Below, in pieces: positions 26,665 to 35,035 of a DNA stretch of 64,000 nt. Below the pieces are notes generated by a model. It did not search any database and was not told the origin of the DNA. It saw nothing but the letters and a program-made list of their open reading frames with translations. The first letter of the stretch is position 1; the number at the start of each line of letters is the position of its first letter. The stretch is from Poritiphilus flavus (GTDB lineage: Bacteria > Bacteroidota > Bacteroidia > Flavobacteriales > Flavobacteriaceae): NCBI RefSeq assembly GCF_009901585.1, contig NZ_WXYO01000001.1, positions 248,001 to 312,000 on the forward strand, in the 5' to 3' direction. The position numbers and the translations under genes are program-made.

Positions 26665-28422
26665 TTATTTTTGTAGAAGATTCATTATTTGCTCTAGATC
26701 CTTTGGAATAAACTGTTGCCGGATCATGGCATTACTGAGTTTATTGTAATCGACCCCCTTCTTATATTTATATTTAAATTTTGCATATAAATCGTGCCCT
26801 CTTCTTGAAATAAACCATTTAGGATAATATAATTTCCGTCTGTTAATAAAACTAATAGGAATATCGGCCCTTTCTGCTTTGCCTAAATTCGGTAAAAGCG
26901 GCTCAATTTCCCGAAAAATATAATTGGCTATTAATTGAAGTTTAGATGAAGGTAGTTTTGAGACTCTATGTTCATCTTTATGTTTTAAATTTATTCCAGG
27001 AACATTTATGATTTCATTCTCATGCAAAAGTGAAGAATATACCAATATTGGATCAATCAGATAATTTTCAATACTGTACCTACTTACAACTTTGAGATTT
27101 GGGGTCTCGAGTGCTCCTTCTTTAATATTCGTCCCATTATCGTAATCCATTAAGCCCTGAAATATATCATCCGCACCTTCAATTACAAACTTCTGCACCC
27201 AATTCCGAACAACTGTGCATCCTCCTGAAGTATTTGCAGATTTATTGGATGCTGGTATGAAGATGATAGGAATAGCAGCATTTACCTTGCCAAGATCCTT
27301 TAAGACTGAAAATACTGCCTTATAAAATTGTACGTCATCTTTGTCCTCAACCAATACATATTTAGAATTAGATTTAACCACTAACAGGCCTTCTGTTAGA
27401 ATTCCGATACCATCATCCTTTTTTCTAATTTTCTTAATTAAAGTAGGACTTGATGTAATTTCAAACAGAGCATATTCCGGGGCTAAGGCTACCGTAGTCG
27501 GAGAGTGGGTTGTCATGATTACTCGAACGTCATACTGATTTACAAGCACTTTTTCAACTACATCAATAAACTGCTTGATTGCAGAAGGGTGTAAGTGCGC
27601 ATCGGGTTCGTCCAAAAGCAATATTTTTGGTAATCGCTTTTTCCTACTAGTATTAAAAATCCAGATTCCCAATGAGATCAAAACTTTCTCACCAGCAGAG
27701 AGATCTTCAAAATTTATTTTGATGCTTGAATCTTTGACACCAATAAGTCTAAAATGGTAGTCCGCGATGTAAGATTTTGGTTTGATAACTTTATATGGGA
27801 AATTGGCCTTATCAAGTAGATCGTTGATTATTTCCCAAGGGGCATCTCCAATTTCTTGCCTTATTTCGTTGTCCGAATTGCCTTCATCTCGCAGTTCGGC
27901 ATATTTCCCGTGATAAATTTTAAATGTCTCACTAAGCCCTTCGTAGATTTGAATTTTATGGATGTAATCATAATAATCAATTGGTAAATTATTATGAATG
28001 TCCGAGACAGTAATTTCTTGTTTGGGTTTGCTGATCAAAGAAATTAATTGAGCAGCAATTTCAGAATATTCCTGATCTCTAGGGCTAATTATATTTGAAT
28101 GTATTCGATTAATAACTTGATTGAGGTTTTGAATATTTGATGATCCAATGTTGCCAAAATTCCAATGAGAGGGTAGAAAAACTACCTCCTTAGACTCGAT
28201 TACACCATAATCAGATTTGGTTTGGACTTGGTAAAAAGGCCTGCCTGGACTTGATTCACTAGTTCTTTTTCGTGCATCCATGCCAAAATGATAATTCAGT
28301 AGTTCCAATAACTGGGTTTTCCCACTTCCATTTTTACCAGTAACTACTACAAAATCCGGTATATTGCTCCAACTAAATGGTTTTAATGACTTGTAACTTC
28401 CGTTGACCAATTCGAATTTCAT
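26665..28422 (-). CDS. ABC-type ATPase with C-terminal TOPRIM/DUF4435-like domain, possible fused PARIS-type defence protein
   Basis: 585 residues. The N-terminal ATPase has Walker A GKNGSGKT (29-36), ABC signature LSAGE (241-245), Walker B ILLLDEPDAHLHP (267-279) and switch H306 (MTTHSPT). From about 345 a TOPRIM-like domain follows: E359 in VLVEDKDDVQFY, D426 and D428 in MDYDNG, and the RYSIENYL run (448-455) typical of DUF4435. AriA (ATPase) and AriB (DUF4435) of the PARIS phage-defence system occur separately or merged; this could be a merged form. OLD-family nucleases are the main alternative. The gene is visibly more AT-rich than its neighbours and stands alone on its strand, suggesting acquisition. 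Confidence 0.75.
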   Translation of the reverse strand: MKFELVNGSYKSLKPFSWSNIPDFVVVTGKNGSGKTQLLELLNYHFGMDARKRTSESSPGRPFYQVQTKSDYGVIESKEVVFLPSHWNFGNIGSSNIQNLNQVINRIHSNIISPRDQEYSEIAAQLISLISKPKQEITVSDIHNNLPIDYYDYIHKIQIYEGLSETFKIYHGKYAELRDEGNSDNEIRQEIGDAPWEIINDLLDKANFPYKVIKPKSYIADYHFRLIGVKDSSIKINFEDLSAGEKVLISLGIWIFNTSRKKRLPKILLLDEPDAHLHPSAIKQFIDVVEKVLVNQYDVRVIMTTHSPTTVALAPEYALFEITSSPTLIKKIRKKDDGIGILTEGLLVVKSNSKYVLVEDKDDVQFYKAVFSVLKDLGKVNAAIPIIFIPASNKSANTSGGCTVVRNWVQKFVIEGADDIFQGLMDYDNGTNIKEGALETPNLKVVSRYSIENYLIDPILVYSSLLHENEIINVPGINLKHKDEHRVSKLPSSKLQLIANYIFREIEPLLPNLGKAERADIPISFINRRKLYYPKWFISRRGHDLYAKFKYKYKKGVDYNKLSNAMIRQQFIPKDLEQIMNLLQK

Positions 28423-28838
28423 AAAATCTTATAATGTAAATTGCAGAACATAATCTAGTTGCGGTTATCTAAGGCATAAATGTAATAATATTTGTAAGTA
28501 ATTACTTATTATTATACAGCCCTTTCCTCTCCCCACAATGCAATTGAGAATTCGAAAGCCCCGTTACGGATCTCAACTTATAGTTCATTGAAAAAAGTAT
28601 TTTCTTACTACTATTAATTTTGTGCATTTACCAAAAGAAAATTGAAACTTACTTTGATATAAAAATGAGGCATACGCTGTACCGAGGCTAGTTCAGAACT
28701 TAAACAATTTGGAGTAGACAGAACATTGAAGTTCAAAAGTATATCCAAAAATCCAATCAATTAAAACTAAAAATATTATGGGATCTGAAGCAAATAAGGA
28801 AAGTCAAGTTGATAAATAATTGTTTTGTCAGGTCATTT
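28423..28838. other. Intergenic region with a promoter-like box and a 13-codon remnant
   Basis: 416 bp between two leftward genes, AT-rich like the ATPase gene. TAATTTTG at 28615-28622 is a full match to the Bacteroidota -7 consensus, pointing right. Downstream an ATG at 28778 opens only 13 codons (MGSEANKESQVDK, stop at 28817-28819). This looks like the start of a gene cut short, or chance. Nothing else is recognisable. Confidence 0.35.
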
Positions 28839-29579
28839 TTACTCGTCTGCCAAATAATCTGCATAACGGAACCCGGCCTGTTCCGAAATACCCCGGGTCT
28901 TTTGGTGGAGTACTTCACAGGCGGCATCCCCATAGAAGAAATTAAAAATAAGATTGTGATCCGTACTATCCGCATGTTGCTCATAGAACACTTCCGTATC
29001 AGCCAGAAAATCGTCATCCAATTGCCTTACCCTTCCTTTTCGTGTATTGGAATAAACAAATACTTCCTGATCCATATGATCTCTGAGGCTTTGCGGTTTG
29101 CCATGCTCAAGCCAGTACAGTGTGCGGAAGAGATATTCCTTTGTACGCGGTCCGATCATTTCAGCGCTAAGGGTCTCACTGGTCCAAAAACTGGGTAAAC
29201 AGAAATTCCTTTTGTGTAGAGACCCAAAATCAAATTTGCTTGAATAATCCGTTGTAAAGCGTTCAGACCATGCCCCGCCAATATCGTCCAAAAGATTTAG
29301 CCCTACGGAGATCGTTCTCTTATCAGAAGAGCCAATTGAAGCATTAACTTCAGAGATCACCTCCTGCATCAGCTCCTCAGCCCGCATATTTATAAGCTGT
29401 TTTAATTTCTCCATAACCAGTTCTTTTCCCAGCGGATTGAACGCGGCAATAGGAAGCACTACATCCTCCCGGCTTTCCCCTAAAAGCATGTCCAGGTAGG
29501 TGCTGAAGCGTTGGCTGTTTCTGGGAAGCTGATAAAATTGCTGCATTCGCTCCAGAAGTGGTATGAGTTCAAAACGCAT
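28839..29579 (-). CDS. Conserved hypothetical protein
   Basis: 246 residues, soluble, no signal peptide. I do not recognise a characterised family. The N-terminal part is helical (MRFELIPLLERMQQFYQLPRNSQRF), followed by VLPIAAFNPLGKELVMEKLKQLI, a strand-rich region with VGLNLLDDIGGAWSERFTTDY, and an acidic C-terminus (LDDDFLADTEVFYEQHADSTDHN, then FFYGDAACEVLHQKT). The regular GDAACEVL end and the NPLGKE run look conserved rather than random, and GC content matches the core genome. It stands alone between the AT-rich ATPase region and the secretion-related pair. Confidence 0.7.
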   Translation of the reverse strand: MRFELIPLLERMQQFYQLPRNSQRFSTYLDMLLGESREDVVLPIAAFNPLGKELVMEKLKQLINMRAEELMQEVISEVNASIGSSDKRTISVGLNLLDDIGGAWSERFTTDYSSKFDFGSLHKRNFCLPSFWTSETLSAEMIGPRTKEYLFRTLYWLEHGKPQSLRDHMDQEVFVYSNTRKGRVRQLDDDFLADTEVFYEQHADSTDHNLIFNFFYGDAACEVLHQKTRGISEQAGFRYADYLADE

Positions 29580-29882
29580 TATTGAAACATTAAAGGACTT
29601 AAGTGGTTTTCAGCAAAATTAAAGGATGTCCTAAAACCGGGAGCTGCTAAAATGCAGAATTCCAGATGAGAGCTATCACACTTGGTCAATTAGCCTACTC
29701 AGAGCACCTTTTTCACAGCATAAACTGCAATAAAAGTGTCATTCAGCCTCTGAAAAAGGCGGTTAATCGTCAATTTTAACATAAAATCCACCTAAAAAAC
29801 CTAAAACCTATGAATTTTTCATAATAACCATTCATCGACAATTCCGCACCTTTGATCTATTAACAATCCAAAATCTTATCCT
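29580..29882. other. Intergenic region between divergent genes
   Basis: 303 bp separating the leftward hypothetical gene from the rightward TPR/PD40 gene. It must hold both promoters, but the best -7-like match on the plus strand (CACCTTTG near 29849) is only 7 of 8 and I see no clear operator or small gene. Confidence 0.4.
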
Positions 29883-31172
29883 ATGAACCAGATTAATTCT
29901 TATAAAACGGCCTTTGGATTATTACTGACCATCTTCTTTTGCTGTACGCTCAGCGCCCAGCAAACGACGACCTCAACATCTCAATATTCTGAGGTCCGTG
30001 AAGCGAATAAGAGAATCGACGATTATCTGAAACTTCTCAAAATGGGATATTCAGAAAGAGAGATCTTTGAGGACCTGGGAAATGTAAATTTCCTGACTCA
30101 AAACTATGAAACTGCCGCTTTTTGGTATCAAAAACTCATGGATATCAGTGAGGACGATATGGTTAGCGCCAGTTATCACGAACGTTATCAGTATGCCCTT
30201 AAAAAAGCAGGAACTCCTGGAGATGCTGACGTGGCTGATGATAAAGATTGGGTTTCTGTGATCAAAGCAGATTACCAAATGAAAAAAGACCGTGCCACAG
30301 CGCATTCCTATGCTTCAAACAGAAGCAATTTCAGGGAGTTGGATTTTCACACTCCGGATCGTTCGAGGGCATTGGATGAACTGGTAAAACAGGAACTTTC
30401 AGACCAAAACAACCTGGAATACAACGAAGCCCGACGCGCGGTGTATCAGAACAGTTATAATCCGCCTATCGCGATGACAGCTGATGGTAGCATAGCCTAT
30501 TTCAGTAAGCCGGTTACCATGAAACCTTTAACCGGGCTATTCTCAAAGAAACAGGTTGTACACAAGATCTACAAGGCTGAAAGAATTGATGGCCAGTGGA
30601 AGAACGTGTCCGAAGTACCGGTAGCTCCAAAATACGCCTCGGCTGTTCATCCCAGCATATCTGAAGACGGTAGCAGACTATTCTTTGCTTCCAATATGCC
30701 AGGGACTTTCGGGAAGTACGACATTTACGTTTCCGAAGTAAAGCAGGACGGTTCCTATGGTGTGGCAAAAAACCTGGGTACTAAAGTGAACACGAAGCAA
30801 AACGATCTGTTCCCCAGTATTGTAGGTGGTTCTTCCCTCTTCTTTGCCTCAGACGGACACCAGGGTTACGGCGGACTTGATCTGTACGCTGCACAGGTAT
30901 CCAGCAGAAAAGTGAGCAAGTCCATGAATCTTGGTAATGCGATCAACAGCGGAAGTGATGATTTTGCCATCGTCCTGGATCCCGGACAGGGAATGGGCTA
31001 CGTAGTATCTAACAGAGGACGAACAGATGCGGAAACCGTAAGACAGCTAGTCTTCTCTTATGATATGCCAGCGAAAAATACCTTGCCTGAAAAGCGAGAT
31101 TACAATCTCTTTAAGGCACTGAATAGTGATTCGCAAACAGACCTTACGTCTTCAGTTTTTGAAGATCAGTAG
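29883..31172 (+). CDS. Secreted TPR / PD40 beta-propeller protein, partner of PorP/SprF protein
   Basis: 429 residues with a signal peptide (MNQINSYKTAFGLLLTIFFCCTLSAQ). Residues about 35-110 form TPR-like helices (ANKRIDDYLKLLKMGYSEREIFEDLGNVNFLTQNYETAAFWYQKLM). From about 195 there are PD40/WD40-like propeller blades: DGSIAYFSKPV, HPSISEDGSRLFFASNMPGTFGKYDIYVSEV, DLFPSIVGGSSLFFASDGHQGYGGLDLYAAQV. The order TPR-PD40 is that of PorE/OmpA-type proteins encoded beside PorP/SprF genes, but the C-terminal OmpA peptidoglycan-binding domain is absent. The gene for a PorP/SprF protein with a SPOR end follows 174 bp later. Role in envelope assembly or secretion is inferred. Confidence 0.75.
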   Translation: MNQINSYKTAFGLLLTIFFCCTLSAQQTTTSTSQYSEVREANKRIDDYLKLLKMGYSEREIFEDLGNVNFLTQNYETAAFWYQKLMDISEDDMVSASYHERYQYALKKAGTPGDADVADDKDWVSVIKADYQMKKDRATAHSYASNRSNFRELDFHTPDRSRALDELVKQELSDQNNLEYNEARRAVYQNSYNPPIAMTADGSIAYFSKPVTMKPLTGLFSKKQVVHKIYKAERIDGQWKNVSEVPVAPKYASAVHPSISEDGSRLFFASNMPGTFGKYDIYVSEVKQDGSYGVAKNLGTKVNTKQNDLFPSIVGGSSLFFASDGHQGYGGLDLYAAQVSSRKVSKSMNLGNAINSGSDDFAIVLDPGQGMGYVVSNRGRTDAETVRQLVFSYDMPAKNTLPEKRDYNLFKALNSDSQTDLTSSVFEDQ

Positions 31173-31346
31173 AACCCCGACGGAATAGCAGAAAAGTAGA
31201 CATTATTTTGCTATTAACTATGATTATTTCATAGCATTTTTACCCCGATATTAACATAACTTAGATCTGCAAGAACCTTATAAGAATACCTTATTAGAAA
31301 CTAATTATCAAGGTTTTAGCAATCCGAGCAACCCAAATTTAGAGCG

Positions 31347-33200
31347 ATGAACTGTAACGTAAACATAAGGATGAAGATCTGCCTGGCGATGCTAGTGGGC
31401 CTTGTGCTGAGTGCGCATGTTACTTACGGTCAGGAGACGAACGACAACGTCAGCTTGAAAACCCCGTTTCACAACCAGTTATTTTTTAACCGGTTTCTGA
31501 TCAACCCTACCTTTTCACTGGTAAGGGAAAACAAATCTTATCTGAACATTTTGCACCGAAACCAGTACGCCACTTTTGATGACAATATCCAGAACTATTA
31601 TCTGGGTTTCAGCAACAAGATGAATGAGCGTACAGCACTTGGGATCGGAGTGTACGGACAATGGGAAGGCGTGATGCAGGAATTTGGCTTCAATGCCAAC
31701 TACGCCACTTCCGTACAATTAGGAGCCAAAAGCAGGCTTACCTTTGGTACCAATGTTACCTATCTCAGCGAAGGGATCAACAGAAACAGCGTAGTAGTTG
31801 CTGAGAACGACCCTTCTTTGGCAGAGGCCAGAAGAGAAAACAAAATTGCGGTTCAACCTGGTATTGCCTTATCGCTTGGTAATTTCGATATAGGCCTGTA
31901 TGCCACAGACCTGTTGAGATACAATCAGACCGCAAATGAATTAACCACCAATTTTAACGACAGGAGCGTAAAAGCTTCGCTGCAGTATACTCATTACTTT
32001 GGGGCCACAAGAGGGCTGTTTGGGGATGCGAGGCTTATGCCCATGATACAGTTAGGGAAAAACGCGGATTCCAGTCTGTCCTATGTTGGTTCCCTATTGT
32101 TAGACCTCCCGAATTACGGTTGGCTGCAGACCACCTATGACGACATTTACGGAATGTCCCTGGGTGTAGGTTTCAATGTTAGCGAGCAGCTTTCGCTGGG
32201 TTACCTTTTAGAAAAAAATCTTACTGAACTGGGAGCTAATCTCGGATGGAACCACGAATTGTCCCTGGCCTATACCTTTAAGGATGAACTAACCAACTCA
32301 AGCATTTATATCAGTGATTCAGACGATAGGCGAATAGACCAGATTGTTCGGAATTACGAAGAGCAGATCCTGCAGCTGAAGGCAGAGAACATCAAGGCTA
32401 TGGCTGCGCGGGACGAAGATTCACGCAAAAAAGCTGAATCATCTACAACTAAAAACGCTGTGGCAACGAGAGATAATAGAGATAATACCGCTATAGCAAG
32501 CCGCGGAGCGGACAAATCCACCAACTCTCGTAAAAACAGAAATAAGGAAAAGCAGTATGAACCTTCTTTGGTTAGCCAGTCTGATGCTGATCAGTCAGAC
32601 CTCGCCTACGAAAACCGTTTGATCCTGGATCAACTTATCCTGAGACAGGATTCGGTAGAAAGGGCGCGTAATGAGCAATTGGAAAAGAAGTTTGAAACTA
32701 TAGTAAGGCTTATCCGCAGTGAAGTTAAAAAGAACGACACACCTGAGGACCACGAAAAGTACAATCCGGTCCCAAGGTATGGAACAGGAATTGCGCAGGT
32801 AGATAAGCGTGAAATCCTGAAGAAAGTAAATGTAATGCAAGAAAAAGCTATGACCCTGGATGCTTTTAAGCGACAGGACTATATAGAACTCCCCATAAGA
32901 TCTAAAAATCGGTCGGATATCGTCGGGGTAGAATCTGGTTATTATTTAATCGCCAATGTCTACAAAAATGAAAGGTATTTAAACGCTTTCATAAACAGCT
33001 TAAACGAAAAAGGTTTAAATGCCAAGCGATTTTATAATAAAGAAAATGGGTTGTATTATGTATATCTGGCCGATTTTAAATTTAAAGAGGATGCGAGAAC
33101 CGCGATCGTCTCCAACCTGGACGGTAAATACTGGGATGAAAAGTGGATCATGGAGGTCTACAATCCCACGGCGACCGCGCAGATCGTATTCGAAGATTAA
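31347..33200 (+). CDS. PorP/SprF-family type IX secretion membrane protein with C-terminal SPOR-like domain
   Basis: 617 residues. After a signal peptide ending ...SAHVTYGQ, residues about 35-320 match the PorP/SprF barrel (NQLFFNRFLINPTF, LGIGVYGQWEGVMQEFGFNANYA, LSLGYLLEKNLTELGANLGWNHELSLAY). A charged low-complexity linker (about 340-420) is followed by a coiled segment and a C-terminal SPOR-like fold (GYYLIANVYKNERYLNAFI, then NGLYYVYLADF). SPOR domains bind denuded peptidoglycan, so the protein can link an outer-membrane barrel to the cell wall. That may replace the OmpA domain missing from its neighbour. An in-frame ATG at 31371 is an equally good start. Confidence 0.82.
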   Translation: MNCNVNIRMKICLAMLVGLVLSAHVTYGQETNDNVSLKTPFHNQLFFNRFLINPTFSLVRENKSYLNILHRNQYATFDDNIQNYYLGFSNKMNERTALGIGVYGQWEGVMQEFGFNANYATSVQLGAKSRLTFGTNVTYLSEGINRNSVVVAENDPSLAEARRENKIAVQPGIALSLGNFDIGLYATDLLRYNQTANELTTNFNDRSVKASLQYTHYFGATRGLFGDARLMPMIQLGKNADSSLSYVGSLLLDLPNYGWLQTTYDDIYGMSLGVGFNVSEQLSLGYLLEKNLTELGANLGWNHELSLAYTFKDELTNSSIYISDSDDRRIDQIVRNYEEQILQLKAENIKAMAARDEDSRKKAESSTTKNAVATRDNRDNTAIASRGADKSTNSRKNRNKEKQYEPSLVSQSDADQSDLAYENRLILDQLILRQDSVERARNEQLEKKFETIVRLIRSEVKKNDTPEDHEKYNPVPRYGTGIAQVDKREILKKVNVMQEKAMTLDAFKRQDYIELPIRSKNRSDIVGVESGYYLIANVYKNERYLNAFINSLNEKGLNAKRFYNKENGLYYVYLADFKFKEDARTAIVSNLDGKYWDEKWIMEVYNPTATAQIVFED

Positions 33201-33329
33201 CCCGCATCTCACATCGCCATCCAGGATGAGAAATGCAGCTTTACAACTCCCGGCTTACCCCAGAAGTCAACCCGAAAGCCGGAACTCGTAAAGATACTGA
33301 CTCCACACTGACCAGCACATGGTGAAAAG

Positions 33330-33413
33330 GAGGCTGTCTAAAAAAGGTATAATGTCCGGTTCGAGCGTCGCGCTCGATGTGACAAGGGAAATACCAACTA
33401 TTTAGACAGCCTC
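33330..33413 (+). terminator. Nested palindromic element, likely terminator or REP-like unit
   Basis: Outer arms GAGGCTGTCTAAA (33330-33342) and TTTAGACAGCCTC (33401-33413) are a perfect 13-bp inverted repeat. Inside lies a second perfect dyad, TCGAGCG-TCG-CGCTCGA (33361-33377). Five Ts follow the outer stem on the plus strand, so it can terminate the PorP gene 130 bp upstream. The two-level palindrome also resembles REP/MITE-like repeats; no transposase is near. Confidence 0.6.
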
Positions 33414-33917
33414 TTTTTATAGTATTAGACCAGGGTAAAAAATACAGGAACTACCACCAAACCCCCATATCTACTGGGCTTAGCCTTCAGATTCTCACAA
33501 AACCATCGATGAACGGTTAAACGGGGCAAAAAATCAGATAAAAGGGTGCAGTTGAACGAAAATACGCACGAATTTTAGGTCTGGACCTTGGATTTTCGTA
33601 AATTTAATATAGTTAATCATACGACTAACTTTTACAAAACTCTCAAATCCCCGACAAATGAAAACGTACTTTTACCCCGAAGTCAGCTTACAAATCAACT
33701 CATTTATTAACCAAAAGGCGAGGACCAACCCGCTTCTTTCAATTCGGAAAGGTTCTGTTCTCCAACCCTTTTCAAAAAACTTTCTCGAAACCTAGTTTAC
33801 GTCATTTAGAAGTATTCAGATCTTATTGAGACAGCAAGGCACCTTAGCATTGTGCTTCTAAAACTTTAAGGGAGTAGACCCCCGGGTTTTTCACATCTAT
33901 TTTATTTTGCTCAAGCA
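33414..33917. other. Intergenic stretch with one doubtful 45-codon ORF
   Basis: About 500 bp with no clear gene. The only reading frame with a sensible start runs from ATG 33658 to a stop at 33793-33795 (45 residues, beginning MKTYFYPEV and ending KNFLET). It has no recognisable motif, and no promoter-like box is apparent. It may be noncoding. Confidence 0.3.
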
Positions 33918-34004
33918 ATTGATGATTAGCATCAATGCCAAGGTTTCTTCTGCCTCAACTTATGGTCAAGGAGGTTGCTCTAAAAGCGACTGACAGCCAT
34001 AAGT
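33918..34004 (+). promoter_or_regulatory. Structured 5' leader upstream of the response-regulator gene
   Basis: Two successive stem-loops end 77 bp before the regulator start. The first is ATTGATG-ATTAG-CATCAAT (33918-33936). The second has outer arms ACTTATGG (33958-33965) and CCATAAGT (33997-34004) enclosing an inner stem GTTGCT/AGCGAC (33974-33979 with 33985-33990) with one G-U pair. No T-tract follows. It could be a cis-acting RNA leader. Confidence 0.4.
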
Positions 34005-34080
34005 ATGCCCCGACATTAAAACTCAGGAGCTCCTGTTAAGGGAGGTCCACAAGAAAAATACAACCCAAATTCTTTTTGAT

Positions 34081-34719
34081 ATGAAAACAAATCATGTTAA
34101 AATTATCGTTATCGATAATGACCCCCGATTTCATGAAGCGTACCAAAACTATTTTGAAACCTACCTTGATTATTCTCTTGAAGGTATCTATGGCTCTGTA
34201 GCGGAAGCCCTGGCCGAAATAGAACAGGTACAGCCAGACATTATTGTTACCGAAGTAGAACTTCCGGAGCAATCAGGTATTACCGGAATAAGCCTTTTCA
34301 GGCAGAAATCTCCGGAGATCAAGATTGTGATGATCAATGAAGAAAGTGATTTTGAAGTGATCAAGAAAGCTTTCAAGGAAGGAGCTAACGGATTTCTTAC
34401 CAAACCACTGGATAAAAAACGCCTTTTACGCGCTTTGAATTCCGTTAGACATGAAGGTGCAGCGATGAGCAACGATATTGCCAGAAAGGTCATTTCCATG
34501 TTCCGCAGAAAATCCTATAATTCATTTTCCGAAAGAGAGAATGAGATCATTGATTACCTCAGCCAGGGTGCAACCTATAAGACCATTGCTGATAAACTAT
34601 TTGTAACCCCAAGTACCATTAATTTTCATATACAGAATATATACTTAAAACTCAATGTTAACTCAAAATCAGAGGCGCTAAGCAAGCTGAGGGAGTTGGA
34701 TAATGCCATAGCGATATGA
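34081..34719 (+). CDS. LuxR-family regulator with a non-canonical receiver domain
   Basis: 212 residues: a receiver-like domain (about 5-122) and a LuxR helix-turn-helix (about 148-208; FSERENEIIDYLSQGATYKTIADKLFVTPSTINFHIQNIYLKL). The receiver keeps D12/D14 and K108, but the phospho-acceptor position carries glutamate (E58 in TEVELPEQSG) and the conserved Ser/Thr is N86. A glutamate there often mimics the phosphorylated state, so this regulator may be constitutively active or controlled otherwise. No kinase gene is adjacent. The long upstream gap contains stem-loops that may control its expression. Targets are unknown; the neighbouring secretion-related pair is one possibility. Confidence 0.85.
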   Translation: MKTNHVKIIVIDNDPRFHEAYQNYFETYLDYSLEGIYGSVAEALAEIEQVQPDIIVTEVELPEQSGITGISLFRQKSPEIKIVMINEESDFEVIKKAFKEGANGFLTKPLDKKRLLRALNSVRHEGAAMSNDIARKVISMFRRKSYNSFSERENEIIDYLSQGATYKTIADKLFVTPSTINFHIQNIYLKLNVNSKSEALSKLRELDNAIAI

Positions 34720-34995
34720 CGTAAAACTACTCCTTCAGACAGGTCCCATTCCGGCTTAGACGCTATAGCTTAACCGACTTATTGCTAGGCCAGAATAACC
34801 ATCGGAAAGTTGTGAAATACCGGAAATCAAATCTCAGCATATGCTGAAGGTCGTGGCCATAGCGCCGGCAACAACGGCTGATTTGAACGGAAGGCTGCTC
34901 AGGATTTTCAGTGCCATCGATGGTTTAAAATGGGATTGTCGGGCTGCCTGCAAGTAGGGTTACGTCAGAACTTGTAGGGCATCCAGACTGTAGCG

Positions 34996-35019
34996 AACCC
35001 CGACAGAATCGTCGGGGTT
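34996..35019 (+). terminator. Rho-independent terminator
   Basis: AACCCCGAC-AGAATC-GTCGGGGTT is a perfect 9-bp stem with a 6-nt loop, followed by Ts on the plus strand. It lies 277 bp after the regulator stop and 17 bp beyond the convergent GH1 gene end. The intervening 276 bp (34720-34995) shows no gene. Confidence 0.8.
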
Positions 35020-35035
35020 TTTTTATTTTAATATT

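Noticed and set aside
33330-33413. Insertion-sequence end
   Set aside because: No transposase, second end or target duplication is visible; palindrome or terminator is the safer reading.
33658-33795. 45-codon frame in the gap before the response regulator
   Set aside because: No motif or promoter supports it; kept only as a note on the gap.
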